A stretch of DNA of 64,000 nt from Mucilaginibacter ginsenosidivorans (GTDB taxonomy: Bacteria > Bacteroidota > Bacteroidia > Sphingobacteriales > Sphingobacteriaceae), in contig NZ_CP042436.1 of NCBI RefSeq assembly GCF_007971025.1, forward strand, positions 4,898,001 through 4,962,000. Reading direction: 5' to 3'. Position numbers and translations under genes: made by a program. Of this stretch, positions 18,015 through 27,332 are shown in pieces. Within the stretch, counting starts at the first letter, position 1. Each line of letters begins with the position of its first letter. The notes below the pieces were generated by a model, which searched no databases, was not told the DNA's origin, and saw nothing but the letters and a program-made list of their open reading frames with translations.

Positions 18015-18029
18015 CTCAAGACTTCCGAC

Positions 18030-19328
18030 TTAAGACTCTTCCTTCCAATTCAACCTGTCCGCCGCTGAATACTTCCAGGGCGCTCCGTTGTTCTCCACAT
18101 TGCCGAACATGTTGTTTAAACTCGCCGGCGCCTGCGATTCTTCCATCACCACATAGCGCCGCATTTCGGTTATGATCTCCAGCGGGTTAATATTCACAGG
18201 GCAGGCATCCACACAGGCATTACAGGTGGTGCAGGCCCAAAGCTCCTCGCGGGTAATGTAGTTATCAAGCAGGGTTTTATCGTCCTTAAAATCCTTGCCG
18301 TTTTGGTCTATCCCCTTCCCTATTTCGGTTATGCGGTCGCGGGTATCCATCATGATCTTTCGCGGCGACAGCAGCTTCCCCGTCTGGTTTGCCGGGCATA
18401 CCGACGTACACCTGCCGCATTCCGTACAGGTATAGGCCTCCATCAGGTTCTTCCAGGTGAGGTCGGTTACGTCTTTGGCGCCAAAACGGCTTACTTCCGC
18501 CGGTTCGGGTACGAAAGACGGATCGAGCATCGCTTTCACCTCGTTCGTAACCGAAGCCATATTGGTAAATTTCCCTTTAGGGTTCAGATTGGAATAATAC
18601 ACATTCGGGAAAGCCAGCAGGATATGGAAATGCTTGGAATAAGGCAGGTAATTCAAAAACGCCAGTATGCCGATGATATGGAACCACCAGCAACCGCGTT
18701 CTATCATTTCAAGCGCTGAAGCGCGATCCGGCAATAGCGGACCGAGCAGATCGCTTACCGGAAAATTTCCCGCTTTAATATAGTGCCCGAAGTTTAGCAA
18801 TTGCAGCTTATGGTCGGCAGCGTTCATCGTCAGGAAAGCCGTCATTAGCAATATCTCGATGATGAGGATATAATTAGCGTCCGACTTCGGCCATGCCGTC
18901 ATCTCCACCCCGCTGAAGCGTTTCAGCTTACCGATATTCCGGCGGATAAGGAAAGTAACACAAGCCACCAGCACCAGCACCGCCAGTATCTCGAACCCGC
19001 CAATCAGCAGGCCATACAAGCCACCGAGGGGATGCGAGAACACCCGGTGCGAGCCGAATACCCCATCTACCAGTATCTCCAACACCTCAATGTTAATAAT
19101 CACAAACCCCACATAAATAAAAAGGTGCATCACTGCGGCGAACGGCCGCTTCACCATTTTGCTTTGACCCAGCGCTACCAGCGCCATGGTTTTCCACCTT
19201 TCGCCCGGGTTATCCGAGCGGTCGGTATCTCTTCCCAATAAAATATTTCGCCTGATCTTGCCAACATTTTTGCTGAAAAGCCAAATGGCGGCAGCCAGTA
19301 TGATGATGAATATGATTTGCCCGATCAT
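18030..19328 (-). CDS. Membrane (Fe-S)-binding protein, HdrC/E-like
   Basis: A 432-residue inner-membrane protein. The N-terminal half has about five transmembrane segments (residues 2-17, 65-85, 108-128, 150-170 and 215-230) resembling the nitrate-reductase gamma/DsrM-type cytochrome b fold. The C-terminal half has two [4Fe-4S] motifs: CTECGRCTSVCPANQTGK and CTTCNACVDACPVNINP. This architecture carries electrons between the quinone pool and a soluble CCG protein, encoded next in the operon. Start ATG 19328 follows an AT-rich region. Family clear, physiological partner unknown. Confidence 0.88.
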   Translation of the reverse strand: MIGQIIFIIILAAAIWLFSKNVGKIRRNILLGRDTDRSDNPGERWKTMALVALGQSKMVKRPFAAVMHLFIYVGFVIINIEVLEILVDGVFGSHRVFSHPLGGLYGLLIGGFEILAVLVLVACVTFLIRRNIGKLKRFSGVEMTAWPKSDANYILIIEILLMTAFLTMNAADHKLQLLNFGHYIKAGNFPVSDLLGPLLPDRASALEMIERGCWWFHIIGILAFLNYLPYSKHFHILLAFPNVYYSNLNPKGKFTNMASVTNEVKAMLDPSFVPEPAEVSRFGAKDVTDLTWKNLMEAYTCTECGRCTSVCPANQTGKLLSPRKIMMDTRDRITEIGKGIDQNGKDFKDDKTLLDNYITREELWACTTCNACVDACPVNINPLEIITEMRRYVVMEESQAPASLNNMFGNVENNGAPWKYSAADRLNWKEES

Positions 19329-19473
19329 TATGCGTGCATAGTAATTTTTGTCAAAGTTAATTTTAAACTTGAAATGTCAAAGGGGAGTTGAATGGTTGAT
19401 TAAGTTGATTGGTTGAAATTCGTTTTCCAAAAAGCTTTTTTCAAAAAAAGTTTTCATAAACAAAAAAACAGCT

Positions 19474-19481
19474 TACATTTG
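19474..19481 (+). promoter_or_regulatory. -7 box TACATTTG of tRNA-Phe
   Basis: Exact Bacteroidota -7 consensus TAnnTTTG, followed by CAGCCCC, lying 16 bp before the mature tRNA 5' end. The upstream region is AT-rich. The same 15-bp word occurs at the rpsF promoter. Confidence 0.7.
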
Positions 19482-19496
19482 CAGCCCCAACGGGAC

Positions 19497-19569
19497 GGTA
19501 TCATAGCTCAGTTGGTAGAGCAAAGGACTGAAAATCCTTGTGTCGCTGGTTCGATTCCAGCTGATACCA
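19497..19569 (+). tRNA. tRNA-Phe (anticodon GAA)
   Basis: All arms fold. The acceptor stem is GGTATCA with TGATACC, the D arm is GCTC...GAGC, and the anticodon stem is AAGGA with TCCTT. The 7-base loop CTGAAAA has anticodon GAA at 19530-19532. The T arm is GCTGG-TTCGATT-CCAGC, and the discriminator base is A. The 3' CCA is not encoded (the next bases are CTC). A terminator follows within 20 bp, so it is a single-gene transcript. Confidence 0.97.
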
Positions 19570-19583
19570 CTCTTAAAAGTCAA

Positions 19584-19615
19584 AAACCTTCAGCCGCAAG
19601 TCTGAAGGTTTTTTT
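19584..19615 (+). terminator. Terminator after tRNA-Phe
   Basis: Stem AAACCTTCAG (19584-19593) with CTGAAGGTTT (19602-19611), loop CCGCAAGT, followed by T residues. Confidence 0.9.
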
Positions 19616-19665
19616 GTAATGGAAGCCGAGAGAACCTTTACAAACGATATTATCTATAAAAGTTT

Positions 19666-20004
19666 ATGACAGAGCTACCCCCCTGCCCATTGTGTAAATC
19701 GGCCTTCACCTATGAAATGGATGGCCTGCTTGTCTGCCCGGAGTGTGGTCACGAATGGAGCCCGGAAGAAGATGACGCCGGCAAGAATGAATTTGTTGTA
19801 AAAGATTGCAATGGTAATATTTTACAAAATGGCGATGCTGTGGTGATCATAAAAAATCTCCCGGTAAAAGGTTCATCCCAAAGCATAAAGGCCGGCACTA
19901 AGGTCAAAAATATTCGCCTGGTGGACAGCGACCATAACATTGACTGTAAGATAGATGGTTTCGGCGCCATGGCGCTCAAATCTGAGTTTGTGAAGAAAGC
20001 CTAA
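19666..20004 (+). CDS. PhnA/YjdM-like zinc-ribbon protein
   Basis: A 112-residue protein of the PhnA (YjdM) family. The N-terminal zinc ribbon has CPLC near residue 7 and CPEC near residue 25, and the C-terminal domain (residues 45-112) has the typical [28 protein letters not shown] and [14 protein letters not shown]. Historical names tie the family to alkylphosphonate use, but it is not part of the C-P lyase, and its role is unknown. Terminators lie on both sides, so it is monocistronic. Confidence 0.9.
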   Translation: MTELPPCPLCKSAFTYEMDGLLVCPECGHEWSPEEDDAGKNEFVVKDCNGNILQNGDAVVIIKNLPVKGSSQSIKAGTKVKNIRLVDSDHNIDCKIDGFGAMALKSEFVKKA

Positions 20005-20029
20005 CTATCGGTTGCTTTTGCCGTTCAGA

Positions 20030-20061
20030 AGGCCTTCCAGTGTAAAGCTGAAGGCTTTTTT
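20030..20061 (+). terminator. Terminator after the PhnA-like gene
   Basis: Stem GGCCTTCCAG (20031-20040) with CTGAAGGC (20048-20055), one bulged base, followed by six T residues. Confidence 0.85.
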
Positions 20062-20124
20062 CGTTTGGTTTGCCCGCGCGGAAACTAAGTGTAGAAAACA
20101 TGGTTACCCGTCCACCTAAATCAG

Positions 20125-20164
20125 GCCATAAAAAAACCAGGAAAAGCTTTCGGCCTCCCCTGGT
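20125..20164 (-). terminator. Terminator of the SusC-SusD transcript
   Basis: On the minus strand ACCAGG (20164-20159) pairs with CCTGGT (20141-20136) and is followed by a T run. It lies 36 bp after the susD stop, so the transcript ends with SusD. Confidence 0.8.
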
Positions 20165-20199
20165 AATCAACTAACTATGTAACCAAATTAACGACGTGG

Positions 20200-21747
20200 T
20201 TATTTATCCCACCATACATGCGTGGTTAGCAGGTCGGGACCCTGCCGGGACACGGCTGCATTGTAATTTGCAGTGTTGATGGATGCCTCCGAAAGCGGGT
20301 ACATCATCCTGCGTGGTATGGTGCCGTTGGAGTTATTTCCCTGGTAGTTAACGGGCGTCAGAACAGGGTAACCGGTCCGGCGCCAGTTTGAGAACGACTC
20401 GTATTCGTCGTAGATCAGCGAGGCCCAAAATTGGGTATGTATCTGTTCCATTTGCTGATCGAATGTACCCGGCGCTAACGGGTGCGCTGCCAGGTAAGCA
20501 TCTATTTTTACTGCCGAAATAGCACCTGCACTGCCATAAAGCGCCCACTGGTGCATGGCCGCTGTTACACCGGCACTATAATATGTGGCGGCCGTGCCCT
20601 CGGTGGTCCAGCCCCTCAGCGTCGCTTCAGCAAGCAGCAGGTTGGTTTCCGCATTGGTTAGCACCATCAGGGGGGCGGTATATTGCAGTATGGTAGCAGG
20701 ATTAGGCTCGGAGTACGACTCGAAATTGACCGGCTGCGAAGTTAGCCCGTTGGGCATCCCTTTCTGGTTCGCCGCAGTAGTGTCGGGCACCGGGTTATTC
20801 GGGTCCTGGTAGTTCCATACAACCGCCAGCACACTCAAACGCGGATCGTTATTGTTTTTCAAGTAATTAATATAGGTATTGCTGTATTTATCGCCTTCTA
20901 TCAGGTTAAGGCCATAGGCTGTAGCCGAATAGTCGTTTCCGATCAATTCGACAGCGATGGGGTTGCGGTTGATATTGATAGAACCCGACTGATATTTCAT
21001 TACCGCAATGTCTGCATCGTTCAGTATCACACCGCCCGCTATCGCCTTCTGAACCCATTTTTGTGCGTTTGCCGGGTCCACTTTCGTCAGGCGCATGCCC
21101 AGGCGCAGCATCAGCGAATAGGCAAATTTTTTCCAGTTGCTGATATTCCCCCCGTATAGCAGGTCCGCCGTGCCGAAAGTAGCTTTACCGGCGTCGAAGG
21201 CCTGTGCAGCCGCATCCAGTTCGTTCAGCATGTCACTGTAAATATCCGACTGCGCATCATAAACCGGGAAAAACGTATTGTTAACGTACCCCTGCGCAGC
21301 CTGGGAGTAAGGCAGATCGCCGAACTGGTCGGTCATCCGGTGCATCACATAAACGCGCCATATCCGTGCCTCGGCTAATTTGTTTACATCTGCAGGGTCT
21401 GAACTTGCCCTGATCACATCGCTGATCTCGCTCACTGTGTTTTGATAGTAAACATTTAATGCTGCGCCGCCCTCGTTATTGGTAAGGTATTTATCGCCAA
21501 AACCCGATGCGAGTTTATAATTGGCAAAGTGCTGGATAAAGCCCGCCACGTTTGATATCTGCGAAGCATAATAATTTGCGTTAAAGGCGTCCAGTTCGGC
21601 CTTTGAGAACAGGTAAGGAACCGTAGGCGATGATATGGCGTTGGGGTCGGTATTGATAGCCACAAAATTCTTTTTGCATGCCGGCGTCATAATGGCAATT
21701 ATGGATACCAGGCATACGCCTAAATATATTTTTTTCATTTTCATCAT
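20200..21747 (-). CDS. SusD/RagB-like outer-membrane lipoprotein
   Basis: Surface nutrient-binding lid for the SusC receptor encoded 8 bp upstream. The 515 residues begin with a lipoprotein signal ending in MTPACKKNF, with the lipidated cysteine near residue 24. Typical features are the N-terminal NTDPNAISSPTVPYLFSKAELDA and the TPR-like helical body, for example MLNELDAAAQAFD, and the C-terminal YDEYESFSNWRRTGYPVL. These place it in the SusD-like subgroup found with STN-bearing SusC. The ligand cannot be read from sequence. Confidence 0.92.
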   Translation of the reverse strand: MMKMKKIYLGVCLVSIIAIMTPACKKNFVAINTDPNAISSPTVPYLFSKAELDAFNANYYASQISNVAGFIQHFANYKLASGFGDKYLTNNEGGAALNVYYQNTVSEISDVIRASSDPADVNKLAEARIWRVYVMHRMTDQFGDLPYSQAAQGYVNNTFFPVYDAQSDIYSDMLNELDAAAQAFDAGKATFGTADLLYGGNISNWKKFAYSLMLRLGMRLTKVDPANAQKWVQKAIAGGVILNDADIAVMKYQSGSININRNPIAVELIGNDYSATAYGLNLIEGDKYSNTYINYLKNNNDPRLSVLAVVWNYQDPNNPVPDTTAANQKGMPNGLTSQPVNFESYSEPNPATILQYTAPLMVLTNAETNLLLAEATLRGWTTEGTAATYYSAGVTAAMHQWALYGSAGAISAVKIDAYLAAHPLAPGTFDQQMEQIHTQFWASLIYDEYESFSNWRRTGYPVLTPVNYQGNNSNGTIPRRMMYPLSEASINTANYNAAVSRQGPDLLTTHVWWDK

Positions 21748-21755
21748 TCGAAAAA

Positions 21756-24700
21756 TTAGAATTTCACCATTAAGTTTAAACCGTAACTGCGGGTACGCGG
21801 AACGCCAAACATTTCCAAACCTTGCTCGTTACCCGCCGTAAAGGTTGATTCCGGGTCGATATTCGGCGCTTTTTTGTACAGGATCAACAAGTTTCGCGCA
21901 ACAAACGAAACGTTCAGCGACTGGATCTTTACCGATCCGATATGCTTTGCCGGAACGTTATAACCGAATATCACCTGCCTTAACTTGATGAAACTGCCGT
22001 CGTAAACAAAAAAGCTCGATATATTTTTGCGGTTATCATAAAAATTGGCAAGGTCGCTCACCGGAACGGTGTAGTTGAACGGCTGTCCGCCGTCGTCCAC
22101 ACCGCTGAGTGCCAACCCGCTCTCCCTGCCAGGCAGGGTACTCTTCAACAAACCGAAGCGGTCGCCGTAAAGGTTGGTACCCGAATATATTTTGTTGCCG
22201 TATTTCCCGTCTATCAAAAAGCTGAAATTAAACCTGTGATAGTTAAAGCTGTTGGTAATGCTCATTGCCGAAGGCGCTACGCCAGTGCCCAGGTCCACAG
22301 GGGCGCCCTGTTCCTCGTTGCCGTTTGCCGCATATACCGTGCGACCCTGCGCATCTTTTTTAAGTGCATAAGCCTGTAACTGTCCATAGGGCTTACCAAC
22401 TTCGGCGTAGATAGAAACATAACTATTGACCGCTGTACCCAGGAAGAAACTGTTCTGGCCGGCGGCCAGTTTCTCAACCGTGTTCTTGTTGTACGAGTAG
22501 GTGTAAGTTACATCCCAGGTAAAGTGGTCCGCCTTCACGGGCCTGCCCGTCAGCAACAGTTCAATACCCTTGTTGCTTATTTTACCTATGTTGAGGTATG
22601 CCGAACTAAACCCGGATAATGGGTCGACGTTAGCCGGAACGATGTCATTGATCGTTGTCCGGTTATACAGCGCGAGGTCCAGCCCCAAACGGTTCTTAAA
22701 GAATTTCAGCTCTGTGCCCACCTCGAAGGTTTGCGAGATATAAGGCTTTAACTTGCTGTTGGGCACAACCAGGTCGCCGTTTACGTCGCGGCTTATCTGC
22801 TGAAGCGGAATGGTGCTGCCCGCCAGCTGGCTGTAGGTGAGGTTAATACCATAAGGGTTCGGTGCGCCGCCGCCTACCTGGGCCCACGAGGCTCTTAATT
22901 TGGCATAGCTGATCCATTCGGGCAGCCTGGTGGCTTCTGAAAGGATGAAGCTTCCGCTCACCGACGGGTAAAAGATATGATCGTCCTCAATGCTCAGGGT
23001 CGAGAACCAATCATTTCTCCCGGTCACACTCAGGTAAGCGATACCCTTATAGTCAAAATCTGCGGATGCAAAAACCGAGTTGACCGCAGTTTTGGTGTAT
23101 TTGGGCAGGGTAACCACTGCGTTTACATTGGACAGGCTATAAAAGAAGGGAATATTAAAGTTACTTCCGTCAACCTCCACACCATCAAGTGTATGCTGCT
23201 GCTTGTTACCGCCTGCCAGCACATTCACATTAAAATCCTTAAGGAATTTAGTGTTATAGTTCAGTGTAAGTTCTGAGTTTATTTCAGAGGTGCTGTACTT
23301 CGTTACGTTCATTACCCCCTGCGGTGCATAAGCTGTACCGGTTGGCGTAATGCCTGTATAATCGTACGACAAATAATCGTCGCTCACACGGCCCTTGATA
23401 AATAAGTTGTCCAGCAAATTATATTTAACACTGGCGTAGCCGATAAAACGGTTCTTGGTGTCTTTTTCCTGGAACCGGTTAACAACAAAATAAGGGTTTG
23501 ATGCATAGCCCGAAACATTCCATAAGGTCTCATTGCCGTTGGCATCGTAGCCTGGCGCCAGGTTACGGATATCCACCGAATTGGCTATCATATAAGTACC
23601 CCAGTTGGGGTTGCCCAATGCATCGCCCAAACCGGGCCGGTTGATATTATTTTCAACATTGTACTGAGCTACGGCTTCAATGCTCAGGTTCTTGCCTAAT
23701 TTGGCGTTCACATTCAGGTTGGATATCTTCTTATCCAGCGAATTGTTCGGCACAATGCCTTTATTATTCAGATCGGAAACCGAGAACCTGAAATTGAGCG
23801 CCTCTGAACCACCCGTAAATGCAACTGTATTAGTAAAAGTTTTTCCGGTATTGTAAAAGTTTTTGATGTTGTTTTTCTGTGCAATGTAGGGTCTCGACAC
23901 GCCGTCGAATTGTATGACGCTTGAACCATCAAGTTTTGCGCCGAAGGATAAACGTCCGTATGAAATGGCGTCCTGCTGGTTGGTAACCACGGTACCGAAC
24001 TTCCCTTCGCCGTACTGATACTGCCAGTCGGGTATAACCAGCGGCGTTTCGGCTGCAAAAGTGGAGTTGTATTCAACCCCGACCCCTTTTTGGGCGGCCC
24101 CTTTTTTGGTAGTTATCAGGATGACACCGTTGGATGCGCGTGAACCATACAATGCGGATGCCGTGCCGCCCTTCAAAACACTGATAGACTCAATATCGTC
24201 CGGGTTGATACCGCTTATACCGTCGCCGTTATCCACGTTCAGGCTGGTTCCCGAGCCATTGGTTGTATTGGGCGTGGATGGTACATTATCGATAGGCATA
24301 CCATTAACTACGTACAACGGCTGGTTGTTACCCGCAATACTTCCGCTGCCCCGTATCACCACCCTGCTCGAACCACCCGGCCCGCTTGCAAGGCTTGATA
24401 CATTAACGCCGGCCACTTTACCTTCCAGCGCGTTGGCAACGTTTACCTCACGGGCCTGCACAAGATCCTCGCCCTTAACTTCGGTAACAGAAAAACCTAC
24501 GGCTTTTCTTTCCTTCCTGATACCAAGCGCTGTTACCACAACCTCGCTCAATGCGCTCGAGGCCGGTTTCAGCCTGATGATCAACAGCGAACTCAGGTTA
24601 GCCGCCGTTACCTCCTCCTTGTTGTACCCAATGTAGGCCACAACAACGGTAACCGGCTTGCCGTTATATTTATCGGGGATGTTTAATTCAAATTCTCCTG

Positions 24701-25268
24701 CATTATTTGTAGTGGTCCCAACGCCGGGGTCGTTTTTTAAGATCACCGACGCACCCGGAACAGGCTGCGAATTGTCATCGAAATAAACCTTGCCTTTCAG
24801 CACCCCCGCCGTATATTCTGCCCTGCTGTTCGGCGGACCAATGGCGTCGGACGATTTATTTTTGACGTCGCTTTTCTCAAAGATGATGATCTTTTTGTCA
24901 AACTGCTTGAAATCGAGATCAGTATTGTCGAGAATTAACTTCAAGGTTTTTTCGACGGTACGGGTTTCTTTTGGTATTGTGATGTTTTGATATAGAACAA
25001 TTTTTTCAGAAGGATAGGCCATCTGGAAACCTGAAAGTTTTTCAATTTTTTTGAGGGTTTTCTTCAGCGGTTCATTTTTCGCTTCTATCGTGATCGTTTC
25101 GTCCTTTATATTTTGCGAATTACCCGTCTTTGCCAGCAGCAGCTGGGCCGTAATCAGCATAATGGAACAACAGCAAACACTTAATCTCATGATAAACGGA
25201 AAACCAATATGTGTGCATAATTGAGCGGCACTAAACGGCCGCTTTGCAAAAGCAGTATTTTTTTGCAT
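21756..25268 (-). CDS. SusC/RagA TonB-dependent receptor with STN domain
   Basis: Outer-membrane importer of 1170 residues. In order: signal peptide (about 27-48), STN domain (about 55-125, DETITIEAKNEPLKKTLKKIEKLSGFQMAY), a carboxypeptidase-regulatory-like sandwich (about 150-235, LKGKVYFDDNSQPVPGASVILK), a TonB plug (about 240-390, with RESGSG-like RVVIRGSGSI and VVNGMPIDNVPS), and the barrel ending GLNLMVKF. The STN domain signals to the anti-sigma FecR protein, whose gene is 190 bp upstream on the same strand. TonB box DEVVVTA is replaced by SEVVVTA near residue 238. Substrate unknown. Confidence 0.94.
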   Translation of the reverse strand: MQKNTAFAKRPFSAAQLCTHIGFPFIMRLSVCCCSIMLITAQLLLAKTGNSQNIKDETITIEAKNEPLKKTLKKIEKLSGFQMAYPSEKIVLYQNITIPKETRTVEKTLKLILDNTDLDFKQFDKKIIIFEKSDVKNKSSDAIGPPNSRAEYTAGVLKGKVYFDDNSQPVPGASVILKNDPGVGTTTNNAGEFELNIPDKYNGKPVTVVVAYIGYNKEEVTAANLSSLLIIRLKPASSALSEVVVTALGIRKERKAVGFSVTEVKGEDLVQAREVNVANALEGKVAGVNVSSLASGPGGSSRVVIRGSGSIAGNNQPLYVVNGMPIDNVPSTPNTTNGSGTSLNVDNGDGISGINPDDIESISVLKGGTASALYGSRASNGVILITTKKGAAQKGVGVEYNSTFAAETPLVIPDWQYQYGEGKFGTVVTNQQDAISYGRLSFGAKLDGSSVIQFDGVSRPYIAQKNNIKNFYNTGKTFTNTVAFTGGSEALNFRFSVSDLNNKGIVPNNSLDKKISNLNVNAKLGKNLSIEAVAQYNVENNINRPGLGDALGNPNWGTYMIANSVDIRNLAPGYDANGNETLWNVSGYASNPYFVVNRFQEKDTKNRFIGYASVKYNLLDNLFIKGRVSDDYLSYDYTGITPTGTAYAPQGVMNVTKYSTSEINSELTLNYNTKFLKDFNVNVLAGGNKQQHTLDGVEVDGSNFNIPFFYSLSNVNAVVTLPKYTKTAVNSVFASADFDYKGIAYLSVTGRNDWFSTLSIEDDHIFYPSVSGSFILSEATRLPEWISYAKLRASWAQVGGGAPNPYGINLTYSQLAGSTIPLQQISRDVNGDLVVPNSKLKPYISQTFEVGTELKFFKNRLGLDLALYNRTTINDIVPANVDPLSGFSSAYLNIGKISNKGIELLLTGRPVKADHFTWDVTYTYSYNKNTVEKLAAGQNSFFLGTAVNSYVSIYAEVGKPYGQLQAYALKKDAQGRTVYAANGNEEQGAPVDLGTGVAPSAMSITNSFNYHRFNFSFLIDGKYGNKIYSGTNLYGDRFGLLKSTLPGRESGLALSGVDDGGQPFNYTVPVSDLANFYDNRKNISSFFVYDGSFIKLRQVIFGYNVPAKHIGSVKIQSLNVSFVARNLLILYKKAPNIDPESTFTAGNEQGLEMFGVPRTRSYGLNLMVKF

Positions 25269-25311
25269 TCTTTGTATAGTTTAAAAGTTTTCACCAAAAT
25301 TTTTCGACTTC

Positions 25312-25341
25312 AAACTCCCATTGCTTCCCGGCTGGGAGTTT
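25312..25341. repeat. Inverted repeat between fecR and susC
   Basis: AAACTCCCA (25312-25320) and TGGGAGTTT (25333-25341) form a perfect 9-bp stem with a 12-nt loop. The T run (GTTTTTTC) lies on the plus-strand side, which is opposite to the direction of the flanking genes. It lies in the untranslated leader of susC. Confidence 0.6.
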
Positions 25342-25458
25342 GTTTTTTCTGCGTGAACTCCCTGCTTCCCCAGAGAATCACTTGCTTTTTTTGCTAAGTT
25401 GTACCTGCTTTTCTTTTATTTATCCATACGCGTTGGTTTTTTTTTAACGGTGATCATT

Positions 25459-26442
25459 TTAATTACAGCCATTGCCATCAATGGTAATTTTTTGTGCATT
25501 TTCAAACTTATAGGTAGTGCCGCGGGCAGTACATAATATTTCGAGAATCTCTTTCAGGGTTTCTGTACCGGTAAATGATGCCGTGATAGGGCATTGTTCA
25601 AGCGCCGGGTTCTTAAATTCGATGGTTACCTGGTAGCGTTTACCTAGCAAAGTTGCAATTGATTTGAACGACTCGCCGTCGAACACCATATCGCTACCCG
25701 CCCACGTTAACGACTTCGATGCCTCAACTTTCGTTTTCTGAGCCACTGCGGTCCGGTTATCACAAACTACCTGTTCATTCGGCGTAAGTATTACCAATAT
25801 CTTATGGTCGTCTTCAACTTTTACCTTTCCCCTGGTAACAGTAACCACTACTTTCTTTTGTGAAGGATAGGCCGCAATGTCAAAGGCTGTACCTAAAACC
25901 GTGGTCTTTATAGTGCCTGTATGAATTACAAACGGCTTATTTTCGTCGTGATGAATATCGAAATACGCTTCGCCAATCAGCTCCACCTCGCGCTTGCTCC
26001 TATTGAAGGCCGCGGGATAGTGAAGTGTGCTGCCGTGCCGCAATACCACTTTACTTCCATCCGCAAGTGTAATAAACTGGTTTTCGTTTTTCTTTTCGGG
26101 TACCGCAACCGCTATCCGGTTTGGCGCCGGTTCTACCCTGTTGAATAAATAATATGCTCCGGCCAATAAACCGAACCCTACCAATACCGCAGCGACGCGG
26201 GTTATCCACCTAATGGGGTTGATGCGGCGAATACCGGCTTCCTTATCGATACGGCCCCTGAACCGCACGAACATATCTTTCGCCAATTCATCTTCACCTC
26301 CTGCCGAGCGGATAATATCTTCGAATGACCGGTCATTAACATCGAGTGATTGATACCAGGCGTTTAATTCGGCATCTTCATCAGGTGTGCATATCCCTTT
26401 ATAATAACGATCCAGTAAATAATTCAGTCGTTTGGTTTCCAT
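25459..26442 (-). CDS. FecR family anti-sigma factor
   Basis: Inner-membrane protein of 327 residues that transmits the state of the SusC receptor to the sigma factor. The cytoplasmic N-terminus (residues 1-75) has the family helix LLDRYYKGICTPDEDAELNAWYQS, a single transmembrane segment lies at about 78-100 (ITRVAAVLVGFGLLAGAYYLF), and the periplasmic FecR domain follows (TLADGSKVVLRHGSTLHYPAAF... EAYFDIHHDENKPFVIHT). The C-terminal domain (FDGESFKSIATLLGKRYQVTIEF) contacts STN. It is divergent from the sigma factor gene. The whole set is a trans-envelope regulator of SusC. Confidence 0.93.
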   Translation of the reverse strand: METKRLNYLLDRYYKGICTPDEDAELNAWYQSLDVNDRSFEDIIRSAGGEDELAKDMFVRFRGRIDKEAGIRRINPIRWITRVAAVLVGFGLLAGAYYLFNRVEPAPNRIAVAVPEKKNENQFITLADGSKVVLRHGSTLHYPAAFNRSKREVELIGEAYFDIHHDENKPFVIHTGTIKTTVLGTAFDIAAYPSQKKVVVTVTRGKVKVEDDHKILVILTPNEQVVCDNRTAVAQKTKVEASKSLTWAGSDMVFDGESFKSIATLLGKRYQVTIEFKNPALEQCPITASFTGTETLKEILEILCTARGTTYKFENAQKITIDGNGCN

Positions 26443-26699
26443 TGTAAGCGTTTACAAAATATAAAACACTTAACCCTGGCATCACCGTTACTTAACATCG
26501 GCTTTTTTTGAAATTTTCTTTTGAAGCTCCGCTCATTTTAAAAAAATAAGCAATTGTACTGCTACTTATTAAAAAAATTGCCTATAAAGCATCCAGACTC
26601 GGAATATTTTTATTAATATCGTTTTCGAAACTTTCCCGTGCATTCGAAAGTGTTTGAAAAGGAACTGTTTGCCCTTTTTAACTATTAATTTTAGCTGGT

Positions 26700-27290
26700 A
26701 TCAACCCTATTGATCAATATAGCGACGCTGAATTAATTGCGCTTTGGCAGCAAGGCACCGAATATGCATTTGAAATTTTATATAAAAGGCATGTTGTAAA
26801 ACTGCTGTCTGTTGCCTCAAAGAAAATTGACGACACTGAAACAGCGCAGGAATTTGTGCAGGATGTGTTTATTAGCCTGTTCGAGCGTCGAGATTCGTTC
26901 GACCCCAAAACTTCTTTACCGGCTTACTTATATGTGGCGCTAAAAAACCGCATTTTAAATCACTATCGTCACCAAAGCGTTCAAAAACGATATGAACAAT
27001 ACGTTGTGCTGCAACAGCCCGTCGTAACAGAAACCGCCATCTCGCAACTTCAGGGTAAAGAATTGGAAATGCAGATAAACGAAGAAATAAAAAAACTTCC
27101 GCTGCAATGCCGTACGGTATTTCTGCTGAGCCGCAGCGAGGGCCTGCCCCATAAAGAAATTGCCGCGCACCTTGATATTTCAGTGAATACCGTGGAGCAG
27201 CATATGCGTAAGGCATTACGGATATTAAGGACATCCATGGGTAATTACCTGCACCTTATAGCTCTCCTGTTCTATTTCTGGGATAAATAG
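26700..27290 (+). CDS. ECF sigma factor of the SusC-FecR set, non-canonical start
   Basis: Sigma-70 family ECF factor, about 197 residues. The frame carries both full domains: region 2 in YSDAELIALWQQGTEYAFEILYKRHV and ETAQEFVQDVFISLFERRDSF, region 4 in LPLQCRTVFLLSRSEGLPHKEIAAHLDISVNTVEQHMRKALR. The conserved N-terminus extends to about 26700, but the only ATG, GTG or TTG in frame is GTG 26856, in the middle of region 2. Upstream in frame are ATT 26688 and ATC 26700 after a TAA at 26679. I place the start at ATC 26700 (giving M/I-NPIDQYSDAEL), but ATT 26688 is equally possible. It would activate the divergent fecR-susC-susD side. Confidence 0.8.
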   Translation: MNPIDQYSDAELIALWQQGTEYAFEILYKRHVVKLLSVASKKIDDTETAQEFVQDVFISLFERRDSFDPKTSLPAYLYVALKNRILNHYRHQSVQKRYEQYVVLQQPVVTETAISQLQGKELEMQINEEIKKLPLQCRTVFLLSRSEGLPHKEIAAHLDISVNTVEQHMRKALRILRTSMGNYLHLIALLFYFWDK

Positions 27291-27332
27291 TACCTGATAC
27301 TCTTTACTTTTATTCGAAACAGACAAATCTTA

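Noticed and set aside
24061-24636. 191-codon plus-strand frame within the SusC gene
   Set aside because: Antisense shadow of the conserved plug domain of SusC.
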